Below, one piece after another: positions 1-8,858 of a stretch of 64,000 bases of DNA. The notes beneath the pieces were generated by a model. The model saw only the letters and a program-made list of their open reading frames with translations. It was not told the origin of the DNA and searched no databases. The DNA is from Ga0077523 sp038324085. GTDB lineage: Bacteria; Pseudomonadota; Gammaproteobacteria; Burkholderiales; Ga0077523. Position numbers and translations under genes: made by a program. Position 1 is the first letter of the stretch; each line of letters opens with the position of its first letter. Where the stretch lies: the NCBI GenBank assembly GCA_038324085.1, contig JBBQHP010000003.1, positions 62,001 through 126,000 on the forward strand, given 5' to 3'.

Positions 1-440
1 ACGCCATCGTTTCGCAACAGCGCCACATTGCGTTGAGTCGCAGGGTGCTCCCACATCTGACGATTCATCGCGGGGGCGACCAGCAATGGGCAATCGCGAG
101 CAAGACTGAGCGTAGACAGCAGGTCGTCACAGATTCCATGTGCGAGCTTCGCCAGGAAATCCGCACTGGCAGGCGCGATGATGATGAAGTCGGCAGCGCG
201 CGACAGGTCGATGTGAGCCATGCCGTTGGCAATTCGGGTGTCCCACAGGTCGGTGAACACCGGGTTGCCCGATAGCGCCTGCAGGGTAACGGGCGTGATG
301 AACCGGGTCGCGGCGTCGGTCATGACGACCTGGACGTCGGCTCCCGCCTGCGTTAGCAGCCGTAGGAGTTCGGCGGCCTTGTAGGCGGCAATGCCGCCGG
401 TCAAGCCCAGCACGAGGCGGCGGGACGGGGTGTCGGTCAT
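1..440 (-). CDS. coaBC: CoaBC, phosphopantothenoylcysteine decarboxylase/synthase (N-terminal part)
   Basis: The protein is cut by the left edge; about 146 N-terminal residues are visible from an ATG at 440. It opens with the flavoprotein fold signature LGLTGGIAAYKAAEL and continues with IIAPASADFLAKLAHGICDD and APAMNRQMWEHP, which are typical of the FMN-dependent decarboxylase half of CoaBC. The enzyme makes 4'-phosphopantetheine from phosphopantothenate and cysteine in coenzyme A synthesis. It is divergent from radC with 78 bp between starts, a neighbour arrangement common in beta- and gammaproteobacteria. The C-terminal synthase domain lies outside the window. Confidence 0.93.
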   Translation of the reverse strand, partial: MTDTPSRRLVLGLTGGIAAYKAAELLRLLTQAGADVQVVMTDAATRFITPVTLQALSGNPVFTDLWDTRIANGMAHIDLSRAADFIIIAPASADFLAKLAHGICDDLLSTLSLARDCPLLVAPAMNRQMWEHPATQRNVALLRNDG

Positions 441-518
441 GGTGTTCGGGATTCGTGTGGGCGAAGGGAGCGCAAGTGTAAACTGGGCAACCGCTGAAAA
501 ATTTTGCTTCCAAGACCG

Positions 519-1193
519 ATGTCGATCAAGGATTGGCCCGAAGGTGATCGTCCGCGCGAGAAGTTGCTGGCCGAAGGCGCTCATGCCCTTTCGGACACCG
601 AGTTGCTCGCGATTTTCTTGCGCACTGGCGTCAAGGGAAAGAGTGCGGTCGAGTTGGCGCGCGAGTTGAAGACTCGCTTCGGAAGCCTCGAGGGATTGTT
701 CAGGGCTGATCTCACAGCGATCTGCGAAGTCTCCGGGCTTGGCCTGGCGAAGTATGTGCAGCTGCAGGCTGTCATGGAAATGGCTCGCAGGGCGCTGCGA
801 GAAAGTCTCGCTCGGTCTGATGTGCTGGACTCGCCCGAGGCAGTGAAGGCCTATCTTCGGCTCAAGCTCCAGGATCTGACACGCGAAGTCTTCGTCGTGA
901 TCTTTCTGGATGCCCAGAATCAGGTCCAGTCCGTGGACGAGATGTTTGCGGGAACACTGACCCAGACCAGCGTCTATCCGCGGGAAGTGGTCAAGCGCGC
1001 TCTGACTCACAACGCGGCCGCAGTGATACTGGCGCACAACCATCCATCTGGCGTCGCTGAACCGAGCCAGGCAGACGAAGCCCTGACCAAAGCGCTACGT
1101 CAATCGCTTGCCTTGATCGACGTCCGAGTGCTTGACCATATCATCGTCGGCAGGGGGGCTGCATTGTCGTTTGCCGAGAGGGGGCTGCTCTAA
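519..1193 (+). CDS. radC: RadC family JAB1/MPN-domain protein
   Basis: The 224-residue product starts at ATG 519 (MSIKDWPEGDRPREKLL), the usual RadC start; an in-frame TTG at 504 lies just upstream. An N-terminal helix-hairpin-helix-like segment precedes a C-terminal MPN domain with the metal motif HNHPSG at residues 173-178 followed by SQADEALT. Length and motifs match the family. RadC was historically linked to DNA repair, but its biochemical role is unsettled. It sits between coaBC and rpmB, a conserved neighbourhood. Confidence 0.92.
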   Translation: MSIKDWPEGDRPREKLLAEGAHALSDTELLAIFLRTGVKGKSAVELARELKTRFGSLEGLFRADLTAICEVSGLGLAKYVQLQAVMEMARRALRESLARSDVLDSPEAVKAYLRLKLQDLTREVFVVIFLDAQNQVQSVDEMFAGTLTQTSVYPREVVKRALTHNAAAVILAHNHPSGVAEPSQADEALTKALRQSLALIDVRVLDHIIVGRGAALSFAERGLL

Positions 1194-1197
1194 CTGC

Positions 1198-1226
1198 TTG
1201 AAGCCATAGGGTGCCCGTGGTATAAA
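1198..1226 (+). promoter_or_regulatory. Sigma-70 promoter of rpmB-rpmG
   Basis: TTGAAG at 1198-1203 is followed after exactly 17 bases by TATAAA at 1221-1226, a near-consensus housekeeping promoter. It lies 40 bases upstream of the rpmB ATG, which has the ribosome site TTGGAGC just before it. Confidence 0.7.
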
Positions 1227-1266
1227 GCCCGACTTTTCCGACCATTCGCACTCTTGGAGCTACAGC

Positions 1267-1503
1267 ATGGCCCGCGTATGCAAGATCACCGGCAAGAAGC
1301 CGATGGTGGGCAACAATGTTTCCCACGCCAATAACAGGACCAAGCGCCGGTTTCTGCCGAATTTGCAGTACCGCCGTATCTGGGTCGAGAGCGAGAACCG
1401 CTACATTTCGTTGCGGTTGACCAATGCAGCGCTGCGCACCATCGACAAGAACGGCATCGATGCCGTGTTGGCTGATCTCCGCGCTGCCGGCGAACGCATT
1501 TAA
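1267..1503 (+). CDS. rpmB: 50S ribosomal protein L28
   Basis: This 78-residue basic protein begins MARVCKITGKKPMVGNNVSH, the standard L28 start, and continues with the conserved NRTKRRFLPNLQ segment. It is a structural protein of the large ribosomal subunit. A TTGGAG ribosome-binding site lies 5 bases upstream. It is followed 14 bases later by rpmG, the usual two-gene operon. Confidence 0.98.
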   Translation: MARVCKITGKKPMVGNNVSHANNRTKRRFLPNLQYRRIWVESENRYISLRLTNAALRTIDKNGIDAVLADLRAAGERI

Positions 1504-1517
1504 GAGGGGCCAAGTAC

Positions 1518-1673
1518 ATGCGAGACAAGATCAAGCTCGAATCCACGGCCGGTACCGGGCACTTCTACACCACGACCAAGAACAAGCGGACGATGCCTGA
1601 AAAGATGGAAATCAAGAAGTACGATCCCAAGGCACGAAAGCACGTGATCTACAAGGAAACCAAGCTCAAGTAG
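1518..1673 (+). CDS. rpmG: 50S ribosomal protein L33
   Basis: This short gene encodes 51 residues beginning MRDKIKLESTAGTGHFYTTT and ending KHVIYKETKLK, matching bacterial L33 in length and sequence. It has no zinc-binding CxxC pairs, so it is the cysteine-free form. It is cotranscribed with rpmB and ends just before a strong hairpin terminator. Confidence 0.98.
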   Translation: MRDKIKLESTAGTGHFYTTTKNKRTMPEKMEIKKYDPKARKHVIYKETKLK

Positions 1674-1695
1674 CGCGGTTACCCGATAGAAGTAA

Positions 1696-1722
1696 AAAAG
1701 GCCCGCTCGAAGCGGGCCTTTT
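1696..1722. terminator. Bidirectional intrinsic terminator between rpmG and the desaturase gene
   Basis: A perfect 12-base-pair stem AAAAGGCCCGCT / AGCGGGCCTTTT with a 3-base loop (CGA) has an A-run on one side and a T-run on the other. It can therefore terminate both the rpmBG operon and the convergent desaturase gene. Confidence 0.9.
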
Positions 1723-1736
1723 CATGGGTATGCGGG

Positions 1737-2888
1737 TCAGGCGTAGCTCTTGAGCTGGCGCGAGAACTCCCGAAGTGGTTCGATATCGCTCTTCTCTGCG
1801 CGATGGCACCAGTCTTCCAATTGCTTGACTAGCTGCTCCTTTGACGCAGTTGACCGCTGCCACACCTGCGCCAGCTCCTGACGCATGGAATGCACGGTGG
1901 CCAAAACCTTGTTGCTGGCAAGCAGTTCATTCAGGCGAGCTCGGTCGTGGACCTGTAGTTGCTGTTCGTCGATATGAAGCCAGCGCTTGATCGAGGCGCG
2001 ATCAACGCGAAATTTGCTCGCTTCTTCAGTCCAGGTTTCCTTGAGCGAGCGGGCAAAGCGGGCGAGCACATCATAACGGTGCGTGATCACGGCGTGCAAC
2101 GTAGCCATGTCCACGTGCGACTTGCCGAATTCCATCCGCACTTTCGGCGCGAGCTTCTTTACCTTGGCAAGCCCCATCATTTCCATGATGCGGATATACG
2201 CCCAGCCAATGTCGAACTCGTACCATTTGCTCGACAGGCGTGCAGACGTCGCATAGGCATGGTGGTTGTTGTGCAGTTCTTCACCGCCAATCAAGATGCC
2301 CCAGGGCACGATATTGCGGCTCGCATCGTCAGCCGCGTAGTTGCGATAGCCCCAGTAGTGGCCGATGCCATTGATCACGCCTGCGGCGAAGATAGGAATC
2401 CACGCCATCTGGACGGCCCAGATCGACAGACCGATTGGACCGAACAGGATCACATTGACGATCAACTGCAGCGCAATACCGAGCACGGAGTGCTTGCTGT
2501 AGACATTGCGCTCGAGCCAGTCATCGGGTGTCCCGTGACCATACCTGTCCATCGTCTCCTGGTTAGCGGATTCCTTGCGATACAGTTCCGCGCCCTCCCA
2601 CATGACCTTGTCGATTCCCAGTACCTGGGGGCTGTGAGGATCTTCGACCGTTTCGCATTTCGCGTGATGCTTGCGGTGGATGGCGGCCCATTCCTTGGTG
2701 ACCATGCCCGTGGTGAACCACAGCCAGAAACGGAAGAAATGACTGGGAATGGGATGTAGATCGAGTGCGCGGTGCGCTTGGTGGCGGTGCAGGAAAATCG
2801 TCACGCCGGCGATCGTCACGTGAGTAAGTCCTAACGCGACAAGCACATACCCCCACCACGGAAGATCGATCAAACCATTGATTATCAT
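1737..2888 (-). CDS. Membrane fatty acid desaturase (acyl-CoA delta-9 type)
   Basis: The 383-residue integral membrane protein has the three histidine boxes of diiron acyl desaturases: HRHQAHR at 34-40, HRKHH at 71-75 and HNNHH near residue 210. Hydrophobic segments lie at the N-terminus and around residues 140-180. The family introduces a cis double bond into saturated acyl chains using O2 and reductant. The C-terminal 120 residues are hydrophilic and helical, longer than in minimal desaturases. It is transcribed alone toward the shared terminator. Exact substrate (acyl-CoA or phospholipid acyl) is not evident from sequence. Confidence 0.88.
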   Translation of the reverse strand: MIINGLIDLPWWGYVLVALGLTHVTIAGVTIFLHRHQAHRALDLHPIPSHFFRFWLWFTTGMVTKEWAAIHRKHHAKCETVEDPHSPQVLGIDKVMWEGAELYRKESANQETMDRYGHGTPDDWLERNVYSKHSVLGIALQLIVNVILFGPIGLSIWAVQMAWIPIFAAGVINGIGHYWGYRNYAADDASRNIVPWGILIGGEELHNNHHAYATSARLSSKWYEFDIGWAYIRIMEMMGLAKVKKLAPKVRMEFGKSHVDMATLHAVITHRYDVLARFARSLKETWTEEASKFRVDRASIKRWLHIDEQQLQVHDRARLNELLASNKVLATVHSMRQELAQVWQRSTASKEQLVKQLEDWCHRAEKSDIEPLREFSRQLKSYA

Positions 2889-2947
2889 GAAGACCTCAGG
2901 AAGTGAACCGCGTACCCAATTGTACAGGAACCCGACGTGTGGGTTTA

Positions 2948-2961
2948 CTGACCTGGATCAA
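2948..2961. promoter_or_regulatory. Possible FNR/ANR-type box upstream of the desaturase gene
   Basis: On the minus strand the sequence reads TTGATCCAGGTCAG, eight of ten matches to the TTGAT-N4-ATCAA dyad of FNR/CRP-type oxygen regulators. It lies about 60 bases upstream of the desaturase ATG. Oxygen control would make sense for an O2-consuming desaturase, but this is inference from one short motif. Confidence 0.4.
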
Positions 2962-3013
2962 CGCTGAGTGTCAATATGGGGGCGCAGGTCCGGCAGGCAA
3001 GATCAAGCAAGTT

Positions 3014-4315
3014 TCAGCCCTCTGTATCCGGTAGCGACAGGTCCCGGACGATGCGCACGTCGCGTTGTGGAAACGGTATCTCGATACCCGCGGCTTGGAA
3101 GGCCTCGAAGATGCGCAGATTGAGCTCGGAGCGAAGATTCGCGCGCCCCCCCTCCGGATCGGCGATCCAGATCATGAGTTCGAGATTGATCCCACTGTCC
3201 CCAAAGTCTTTGACGAACGCTACCGGTGCCGGCTGCGGCACCACCCGCGGAGAGGCTAGCGCCGCGGACTGCAACGTTTCAAGTGCGAGCCTGAGGTCGG
3301 TCGAGTATGCGACCTGTATCCCCAGGTCGATCCGCGCGAGGCGATCCGAATAGGAATGATTCAGGACAGTTGACGTGATCACGGATTCGTTCGGGATGAT
3401 GGCCTCGGTCCCGTCATAACCCTTCACCACCACGTAGCGAGCAGTGAGCCGCGTCACTTCACCGTAGCGATTGTCGATGGTGACCAAATCGCCCAGCTTG
3501 ATGGAACGGTCCAACAGGATCGCGAAGCCGCTGACGTAGTTGGCGGCGATCTTCTGCAGTCCGAACCCGAGGCCCACGCCCACGGCACCGCCGAATACCG
3601 ACAGCACCGTCACGTCGATCCCCATCAGCGGCAACGCAATCAGCACCGAGAACACGAGGAACACGGCCTTTACCGTCTTCGCGAAGACGACGCGCAGATT
3701 CACGTCCAATTGGCTCAGGGCCATGATCCTGCTTTCGGCCAGACGTCCGACCCACATTGCAAGCAGGATCGTGATCGCAACCGACAACGTGCCCTCGATC
3801 ACGTTCAGCAGCGAGATGCTGTGCGCGCCGAGCGGCAATGTGAGCTCGTCGAGCCACGCTCGAATCTGCGGAAGCAGTCCGGTGATGTGCAGGACTGCAA
3901 CCACCCACATCGTCCAGGCGATCGCACGCTCGGAACTCTTCAACCAGCCCCCGGGTGCGAATACGTGTCGCAGCACGTAAATCGTGATCCGGATGACCAC
4001 GAGCGATGAAGACAGCGGGATGGCGATGTTGAGCAGGTTGACCGGATGATGGAATTGCAGCGCCCAGCGCCCGACCAGCAGGAGCAACCATCCGATTGCC
4101 GGATTCAGCACACGCATGAGCCCGCCGGTTCCGAGGCGAAACGCGTCTTCACCGGCCTGCGCTTCGGCACGAACCTGGATCAACCGCGGACGTAGCGCGC
4201 GCGCGATGAGCCAAGCACCACCGAGACACGCCGCGATGATCCCGACCTGCCATACGATCGAGACAGTCTCAATCTCTGAAATCAGCGCTACGAGGAGATT
4301 GGGAGGTTGGCTCAA
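3014..4315 (-). CDS. MscS-family mechanosensitive ion channel
   Basis: This 433-residue inner-membrane protein has several hydrophobic helices in its first 230 residues. The pore-lining helix is glycine/alanine-rich (SVFGGAVGVGLGFGLQK), as in MscS TM3. The beta-domain signature follows (IKLGDLVTIDNRYGEV) and then a cytoplasmic C-terminal domain. Such channels release solutes on hypo-osmotic shock. It is monocistronic, with short gaps on both sides. The extra N-terminal helices put it in the larger MscS subgroup rather than the 286-residue MscS type. Confidence 0.9.
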   Translation of the reverse strand: MSQPPNLLVALISEIETVSIVWQVGIIAACLGGAWLIARALRPRLIQVRAEAQAGEDAFRLGTGGLMRVLNPAIGWLLLLVGRWALQFHHPVNLLNIAIPLSSSLVVIRITIYVLRHVFAPGGWLKSSERAIAWTMWVVAVLHITGLLPQIRAWLDELTLPLGAHSISLLNVIEGTLSVAITILLAMWVGRLAESRIMALSQLDVNLRVVFAKTVKAVFLVFSVLIALPLMGIDVTVLSVFGGAVGVGLGFGLQKIAANYVSGFAILLDRSIKLGDLVTIDNRYGEVTRLTARYVVVKGYDGTEAIIPNESVITSTVLNHSYSDRLARIDLGIQVAYSTDLRLALETLQSAALASPRVVPQPAPVAFVKDFGDSGINLELMIWIADPEGGRANLRSELNLRIFEAFQAAGIEIPFPQRDVRIVRDLSLPDTEG

Positions 4316-4371
4316 TTAGATTATCTAGATCGCATAGGCCGGCTCGGATTCTAGCACCGGCTGAATCGAGC

Positions 4372-5634
4372 TCAGAGCGGACGCGAAAGCACCGCCGCGA
4401 AGAAGCCGTCGGTGTCGTGGAGTGCGGGATTCAAGCGAAGGTAGGGCCCCTCACCGCCGATCGAAATGTCGAAAGCGCGCAGCACGACGTGCGCATCCAG
4501 AAGCGACCATCCGGAATGCTCATCAAGGAAGGCGTCGACTACCGACTCATTCTCTTCCGGCAGCAGACTGCACGTAACGTATACCACCCGTCCGCCTGGT
4601 TTTGCCAACCGCGCTGCCGCGCGCAGTATCGTCGACTGTTTCGCGGTCAGTTCCCGGATCGCTTCCAGACTCATTCTCCATTTAAGGTCGGGATTGCGTC
4701 TTAGGGTGCCGGTCCCGCTACAGGGTGCGTCCACCAGGACCCGATCGATCTTGCCGGCGAGCCGCTTCACCCGTGCGTCATTTTCTGAATCGATGAGCTG
4801 CGGGTGCACGTTCGAAAGCCCGCTTCGTTTCAAGCGCGGCCGCAAATTCAATAGCCGCTTTTCCGAGGTGTCGAAAGCATAGAGCCGGCCCTCCGATCGC
4901 ATCGCGGCGCCCAATGCGAGCGTCTTCCCGCCGGCGCCCGCACAGAAATCGACGACCATCTGATGACGCCGCGCATCGACCAGCAAAGAGACAATCTGAC
5001 TGCCTTCGTCCTGCACCTCGACGTGACCACCAGTGATGAGTGCGTGACGCTCCAGGGCCAGCTTGGATTTCAGGCGAACGCCGATCGGAGAAAGCGCTGT
5101 CGCGGTCGCCTCTATTCCGCTCTCGTGCAACGTGGCCAGCACCTCGTCGCGCCGAGTGAGCATCGTGTTTACTCGGAGATCCATCGGTGCGGACGTCAGC
5201 AGTTTTCGCGCGAGCGCGAGTCTGCCTTCCGCGTCGAAAACGGTCCCGAGCCGGTCCCACAGCCAATCCGGCAACGACAAGCGCTGCGCATCAGTTTCCA
5301 ACGGCTCCCGTGAGCGGATCGAAGTCAACCACTCGGCCTCGCCGGGGAAGAGCGATCTTTCCACTGTGCGCAGATTGTGTCCGCCGATGCGTGTAAGGCA
5401 AGCGAGCACCAGACGACGTGGGCCGCGTCCTCCGGCCAGTACCTCGAGCCATCGGAGATTGCGCAGGATCGCGAATACCGTATCCGCGACGAAAGCCCGA
5501 TCGCGCACCCCCAGCTTCGTGTTGTCCCGGAACCACGCGCGCAGCGTCGCATCGGCCGGCCGTTCCAGCGGCAAAACCGCGCTCAATGCGTCCACGACGA
5601 CGCCGATGCGCTGCGGCGTGAGTTCCGAAGTCAT
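4372..5634 (-). CDS. rsmB: RsmB/NOP-type rRNA (cytosine-5) methyltransferase
   Basis: The 420-residue product begins MTSELTPQRIGVVVDALSAV with a NusB-like RNA-binding region, followed by a SAM-dependent methyltransferase domain with VDFCAGAGGKTLALG. The two catalytic cysteines are visible in DAPCSGTGTLRRNPDL and in YVTCSLLPEEN. The family methylates cytosine in 16S rRNA (C967 in E. coli for RsmB). ATG 5634 is chosen; an in-frame GTG at 5652 would add six residues. It follows the DUF3108 gene by 28 bases on the same strand, so it is probably in the purM-purN-DUF3108 operon. Confidence 0.88.
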   Translation of the reverse strand: MTSELTPQRIGVVVDALSAVLPLERPADATLRAWFRDNTKLGVRDRAFVADTVFAILRNLRWLEVLAGGRGPRRLVLACLTRIGGHNLRTVERSLFPGEAEWLTSIRSREPLETDAQRLSLPDWLWDRLGTVFDAEGRLALARKLLTSAPMDLRVNTMLTRRDEVLATLHESGIEATATALSPIGVRLKSKLALERHALITGGHVEVQDEGSQIVSLLVDARRHQMVVDFCAGAGGKTLALGAAMRSEGRLYAFDTSEKRLLNLRPRLKRSGLSNVHPQLIDSENDARVKRLAGKIDRVLVDAPCSGTGTLRRNPDLKWRMSLEAIRELTAKQSTILRAAARLAKPGGRVVYVTCSLLPEENESVVDAFLDEHSGWSLLDAHVVLRAFDISIGGEGPYLRLNPALHDTDGFFAAVLSRPL

Positions 5635-5662
5635 GGGCGAATCCGGCCGCACGGCGCCGGAG

Positions 5663-6367
5663 TCATCGGGAGGAATAGGTGATTTTGGTCACCGTGGAAT
5701 CGAAGGCGGTGCCGTCCTTCTCCACGATGCGGATGCGTACCGGCAAGCGGTAGTGCGCCAACGATAGCCAGAACTCGAAGCCGCGCTTGTCGTCGGTGTC
5801 CTGGATCTTGCGGAAATGAAGCGTGTCGATCTCGCCCAGTTCTGTGCTGATCCTTTCGCGGCCTTCGAAGCTGAGTTCGTACTCCTGGAGCTTGCGCCCG
5901 TCGGTAACGTTCACTCTGAAGCGTGCCGCCTTGGGCGGTTCGTTGAACACGAACGCGTAGGCGAGGGACGCCTGATCGAGCGTCGAGGCTGGCAACGGTA
6001 CCTTCTCGACGTTGCCCCCTTCATCGATCGTGAGTTCGTTGTGGTCCCAGTCGAAAAGTGCGGCATTTGGCGCCTTGCCGGTACGCGTCTGTCGGAACGA
6101 CAGGGGACGCAACCCCTGGGGAGTGATCAATCCACGGCTCTCGCGCTGCTCATCCATTCTCTTGAATATGCGGGCGATGCCGACCGTACGCGCCTGCGTG
6201 TCGACGCTGTAGGTCTTGTCGTCGTGCTCGAAGACATCCCGGCCCGTGCCGACGACGATGCCCTTTGCTACCACCGAGACATCCATCTCCACGTGCGTGG
6301 GGACCTGGGCCGCGATAGCTGGCGGTAGCCAGAAGACGAGGCCGAGGATCGCCAGAAAAGTCCTCAC
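5663..6367 (-). CDS. DUF3108 family exported protein
   Basis: The likely start is GTG 6367, which overlaps the purN stop as GTGA and gives 234 residues; an ATG six codons upstream is possible. The N-terminus RTFLAILGLVFWLPPAIAA is a cleavable signal peptide. The rest is a DUF3108 domain of periplasmic, lipocalin-like predicted beta structure whose function is not established. The gene commonly follows purN/purM in betaproteobacteria. No catalytic residues can be assigned. Confidence 0.8.
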   Translation of the reverse strand: MRTFLAILGLVFWLPPAIAAQVPTHVEMDVSVVAKGIVVGTGRDVFEHDDKTYSVDTQARTVGIARIFKRMDEQRESRGLITPQGLRPLSFRQTRTGKAPNAALFDWDHNELTIDEGGNVEKVPLPASTLDQASLAYAFVFNEPPKAARFRVNVTDGRKLQEYELSFEGRERISTELGEIDTLHFRKIQDTDDKRGFEFWLSLAHYRLPVRIRIVEKDGTAFDSTVTKITYSSR

Positions 6368-6993
6368 GTGGGCTCCGGAACGCAAAGCGCGACTCCCTGA
6401 TCGGCAGGAGCGTCCACGCGTACGCGCAGTCCGTCGACGCTCAATCGGCCGTCGATGAACCAGCGGACTGCTGCAGGCAGGATGCGGTGCTCCTGCGCCA
6501 GCACCCGCGCGGCCAGCGTTGATTCGGAATCGTCGGCGAGTACCGGTACCGCCGCTTGAGCGATGATCGGTCCGTGATCGAGCGCATCGGTGACGAAGTG
6601 CACCGTGCAGCCATGCACTTTCACGCCCGCCTCGAGCGCGCGACGATGCGTATCGAGGCCGACGAACGCCGGTAACAGCGACGGGTGGATATTGATCAGG
6701 TGTCCCGCATAGTGCTGTACGAAAGTCGACGTCAAGATGCGCATGAACCCTGCGAGCACCACCAGGTCGGGCCGCTGTTCATCGATGGTTGCGGCGAGCG
6801 TGGCGTCGAAAGCGTCGCGAGTGTCGTGCAAGTGATGGTCTACGACGGCGCTCGTAATACCGTGAGCCTGCGCGAGCCTCAGGCCACCTGCGTCGGGCCG
6901 GTTGGCGATCACTGCGACCACAGGCAGCCTGGCGGACAAAAGCGCCCCCAGGTTGCTGCCTCGTCCGGAAATGATGACTGCGATACGCGACAC
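6364..6993 (-). CDS. purN: Phosphoribosylglycinamide formyltransferase (10-formyl-THF dependent)
   Basis: The 209-residue protein starts at GTG 6993 (VSRIAVIISGRGSNLGALL), 7 bases after the purM stop; the longer open frame upstream lies inside purM. The glycine-rich GRGSN motif, NIHPSLLPAF with the catalytic HPS histidine, and the downstream D (ALDHGPIIAQ) are all present. It formylates GAR to FGAR in de novo purine synthesis. Translation is probably coupled to purM. Confidence 0.95.
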   Translation of the reverse strand: MSRIAVIISGRGSNLGALLSARLPVVAVIANRPDAGGLRLAQAHGITSAVVDHHLHDTRDAFDATLAATIDEQRPDLVVLAGFMRILTSTFVQHYAGHLINIHPSLLPAFVGLDTHRRALEAGVKVHGCTVHFVTDALDHGPIIAQAAVPVLADDSESTLAARVLAQEHRILPAAVRWFIDGRLSVDGLRVRVDAPADQGVALCVPEPT

Positions 6994-7000
6994 AAACCGC

Positions 7001-8047
7001 TCAGCGGACGACGGTCGCTGCCTGGGAGCCCGTGCGTGGCTCGATCGTTCCGGCCAGCCATGCGCTCTCGCCCGCCGAGTTGAGGTGCGCCACGGAGGCT
7101 GCCGCGTGTTCCGCGGAGACCACGATGACCATGCCCACACCGCAATTGAACACGCGATGCATCTCTTCGTCGGATACTCGACCTTGCCGCTGGAGCCATT
7201 GAAAAACTGCGGGCAGCGTCCATGATTCGCGATGGAGTACCGCCATCGAACCTGCGGGCAGTATGCGAGGGACGTTCTCAACGAGGCCGCCTCCAGTGAT
7301 GTGGGCAACTCCTTTGACGGGGAGGTGGCGCAGCAGTTCCAGGACGGGCTTCACGTAGATACGGGTTGGCGCCAGCAAGGCTTCCCCCAAAGTACGCCCG
7401 TGAAAGTCGCCCGACAGGTCGGCCGCGCTCACCTCCGCGATGCGGCGGATCAGCGAATAGCCGTTGCTGTGCGGCCCGCTGGACGCGAGCGCGATCACGG
7501 CATCGCCCGCCACGATCGATCGTCCATCGATGATCGCGGATTTTTCCACCGCGCCGACCGCGAACCCCGCGAGATCGTACTCGCCGTCCGGATACATGCC
7601 CGGCATCTCTGCGGTCTCGCCTCCAATCAACGCACAGCCGGCCTGCCGGCAGCCTTCGGCAATCCCGCCTATGACGGCTGCCGCTGTCTCCACGTCGAGC
7701 TTTCCACAGGCGAAGTAGTCGAGGAAGAATAGCGGCTCGGCGCCCTGCACGAGGATGTCATTGACGCTCATCGCCACGAGATCGATGCCAACCGTATCGT
7801 GCCGATTCAACTGGAAGGCGAGCTTCAGCTTGGTGCCGACGCCGTCGGTGCCCGATACGAGAACCGGTTCGCGGAAGCGCCCGGGAACCTCGAACAGTGC
7901 GCCGAAACCGCCGATGCCCGCGAGCACGCCTTCGCGCAAGGTAGCGCGCGCGAGCGGCTTGATGCGTTCGACCAAGGCGTCGCCGGCGTCGATATCGACA
8001 CCGGCGTCCCGGTAGGATAGGCCGGCAGCGGGGTGTTCGGAGGTCAC
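7001..8047 (-). CDS. purM: Phosphoribosylformylglycinamidine cyclo-ligase
   Basis: The 348-residue protein (family length about 345) begins MTSEHPAAGLSYRDAGVDID, carries the PurM ATP-binding region SGTDGVGTKLKLA, and has the conserved LIGGETAEMPGMY. It converts FGAM to AIR. It heads the operon purM-purN-DUF3108-rsmB and is divergent from hda. Confidence 0.97.
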   Translation of the reverse strand: MTSEHPAAGLSYRDAGVDIDAGDALVERIKPLARATLREGVLAGIGGFGALFEVPGRFREPVLVSGTDGVGTKLKLAFQLNRHDTVGIDLVAMSVNDILVQGAEPLFFLDYFACGKLDVETAAAVIGGIAEGCRQAGCALIGGETAEMPGMYPDGEYDLAGFAVGAVEKSAIIDGRSIVAGDAVIALASSGPHSNGYSLIRRIAEVSAADLSGDFHGRTLGEALLAPTRIYVKPVLELLRHLPVKGVAHITGGGLVENVPRILPAGSMAVLHRESWTLPAVFQWLQRQGRVSDEEMHRVFNCGVGMVIVVSAEHAAASVAHLNSAGESAWLAGTIEPRTGSQAATVVR

Positions 8048-8155
8048 GTCGATGAAAGGGAGGGATCGTTCGGGTGGCGCGTTCCGGCTGCGAGAACAGC
8101 GGGCACCGGAAGAGCGCCGATTCTACCCGAACGGTCTCGATGCAGACCGCGTTTG

Positions 8156-8161
8156 TATAAT
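8156..8161 (+). promoter_or_regulatory. Probable -10 element of hda
   Basis: A perfect TATAAT ends only 8 bases before the hda ATG at 8169, so transcription would begin at or next to the start codon and the mRNA may be leaderless. No convincing -35 box lies 16-18 bases upstream, which lowers confidence. Confidence 0.45.
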
Positions 8162-8168
8162 CCTTTGC

Positions 8169-8858
8169 ATGAAGCAACTCGCGCTCGGCATCATCGAACC
8201 GCCTGCACCCACTTTCGACAATTTTGTCAGTGGGCGAAACGCGGAATTGCTCGCGGCGTTGCGGAACCAGTGCCAAGGGGACGCCGGAGAACGGATCATC
8301 TATATCTGGGGTGTACCTGGCTGCGGGCGGACGCACCTGTTGGGTGCAATGGCCCAAGCCTTGCTGATCGAGGGCCGACCGGCGGTCTGGTTTCCGGACG
8401 CACCGGGCGACGGCTCACAGTTCGTCCTGGTCGACGACGTGGACTGTCTCGACGATGCGCGTCAGGTTGCGCTGTTTGGCGTCTTCAACGCGGTCCGCGA
8501 AGCGGGCGGATGCCTGCTTGCCGCGGGCAATGTCCCGCCCGCTCAGCTGCGACTCCGCCCCGAGCTGTTGACCCGGCTCGCCTGGGGTCTCGTCTACCAC
8601 GTCCATTCCCTCGACGACGACGACAAGACCGAGGCCCTGGAGCGGCACGCGCAGGCTCGAGGATTGCATCTTCCGACGGAAGTCTCGGCATACTTGTTGC
8701 GCCATATCCAGCGGGATCTGCCGTCGCTGATGGCGATCCTCGACGCACTCGATCAATTTTCGCTCGAGGCGCAACGGCCGATCACCATACCGCTGCTCCG
8801 CGAGATACTCCTGTCGGCCAAGCTGGCAGACGCATCGGTGAAGGAAGGTACCGCTTGA
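8169..8858 (+). CDS. hda: Hda, DnaA regulatory inactivator family protein
   Basis: The 229-residue protein from ATG 8169 begins MKQLALGIIEPPAPTFDNF, typical of Hda, and contains one DnaA-like AAA+ domain without DnaA's DNA-binding domain. The P-loop region is degenerate (WGVPGCGRTHLLGA, with R in place of the usual K). Walker B is FVLVDDVDCL. Hda works with the beta clamp to convert DnaA-ATP to DnaA-ADP after initiation. Its stop overlaps the start of the next gene. Confidence 0.88.
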   Translation: MKQLALGIIEPPAPTFDNFVSGRNAELLAALRNQCQGDAGERIIYIWGVPGCGRTHLLGAMAQALLIEGRPAVWFPDAPGDGSQFVLVDDVDCLDDARQVALFGVFNAVREAGGCLLAAGNVPPAQLRLRPELLTRLAWGLVYHVHSLDDDDKTEALERHAQARGLHLPTEVSAYLLRHIQRDLPSLMAILDALDQFSLEAQRPITIPLLREILLSAKLADASVKEGTA

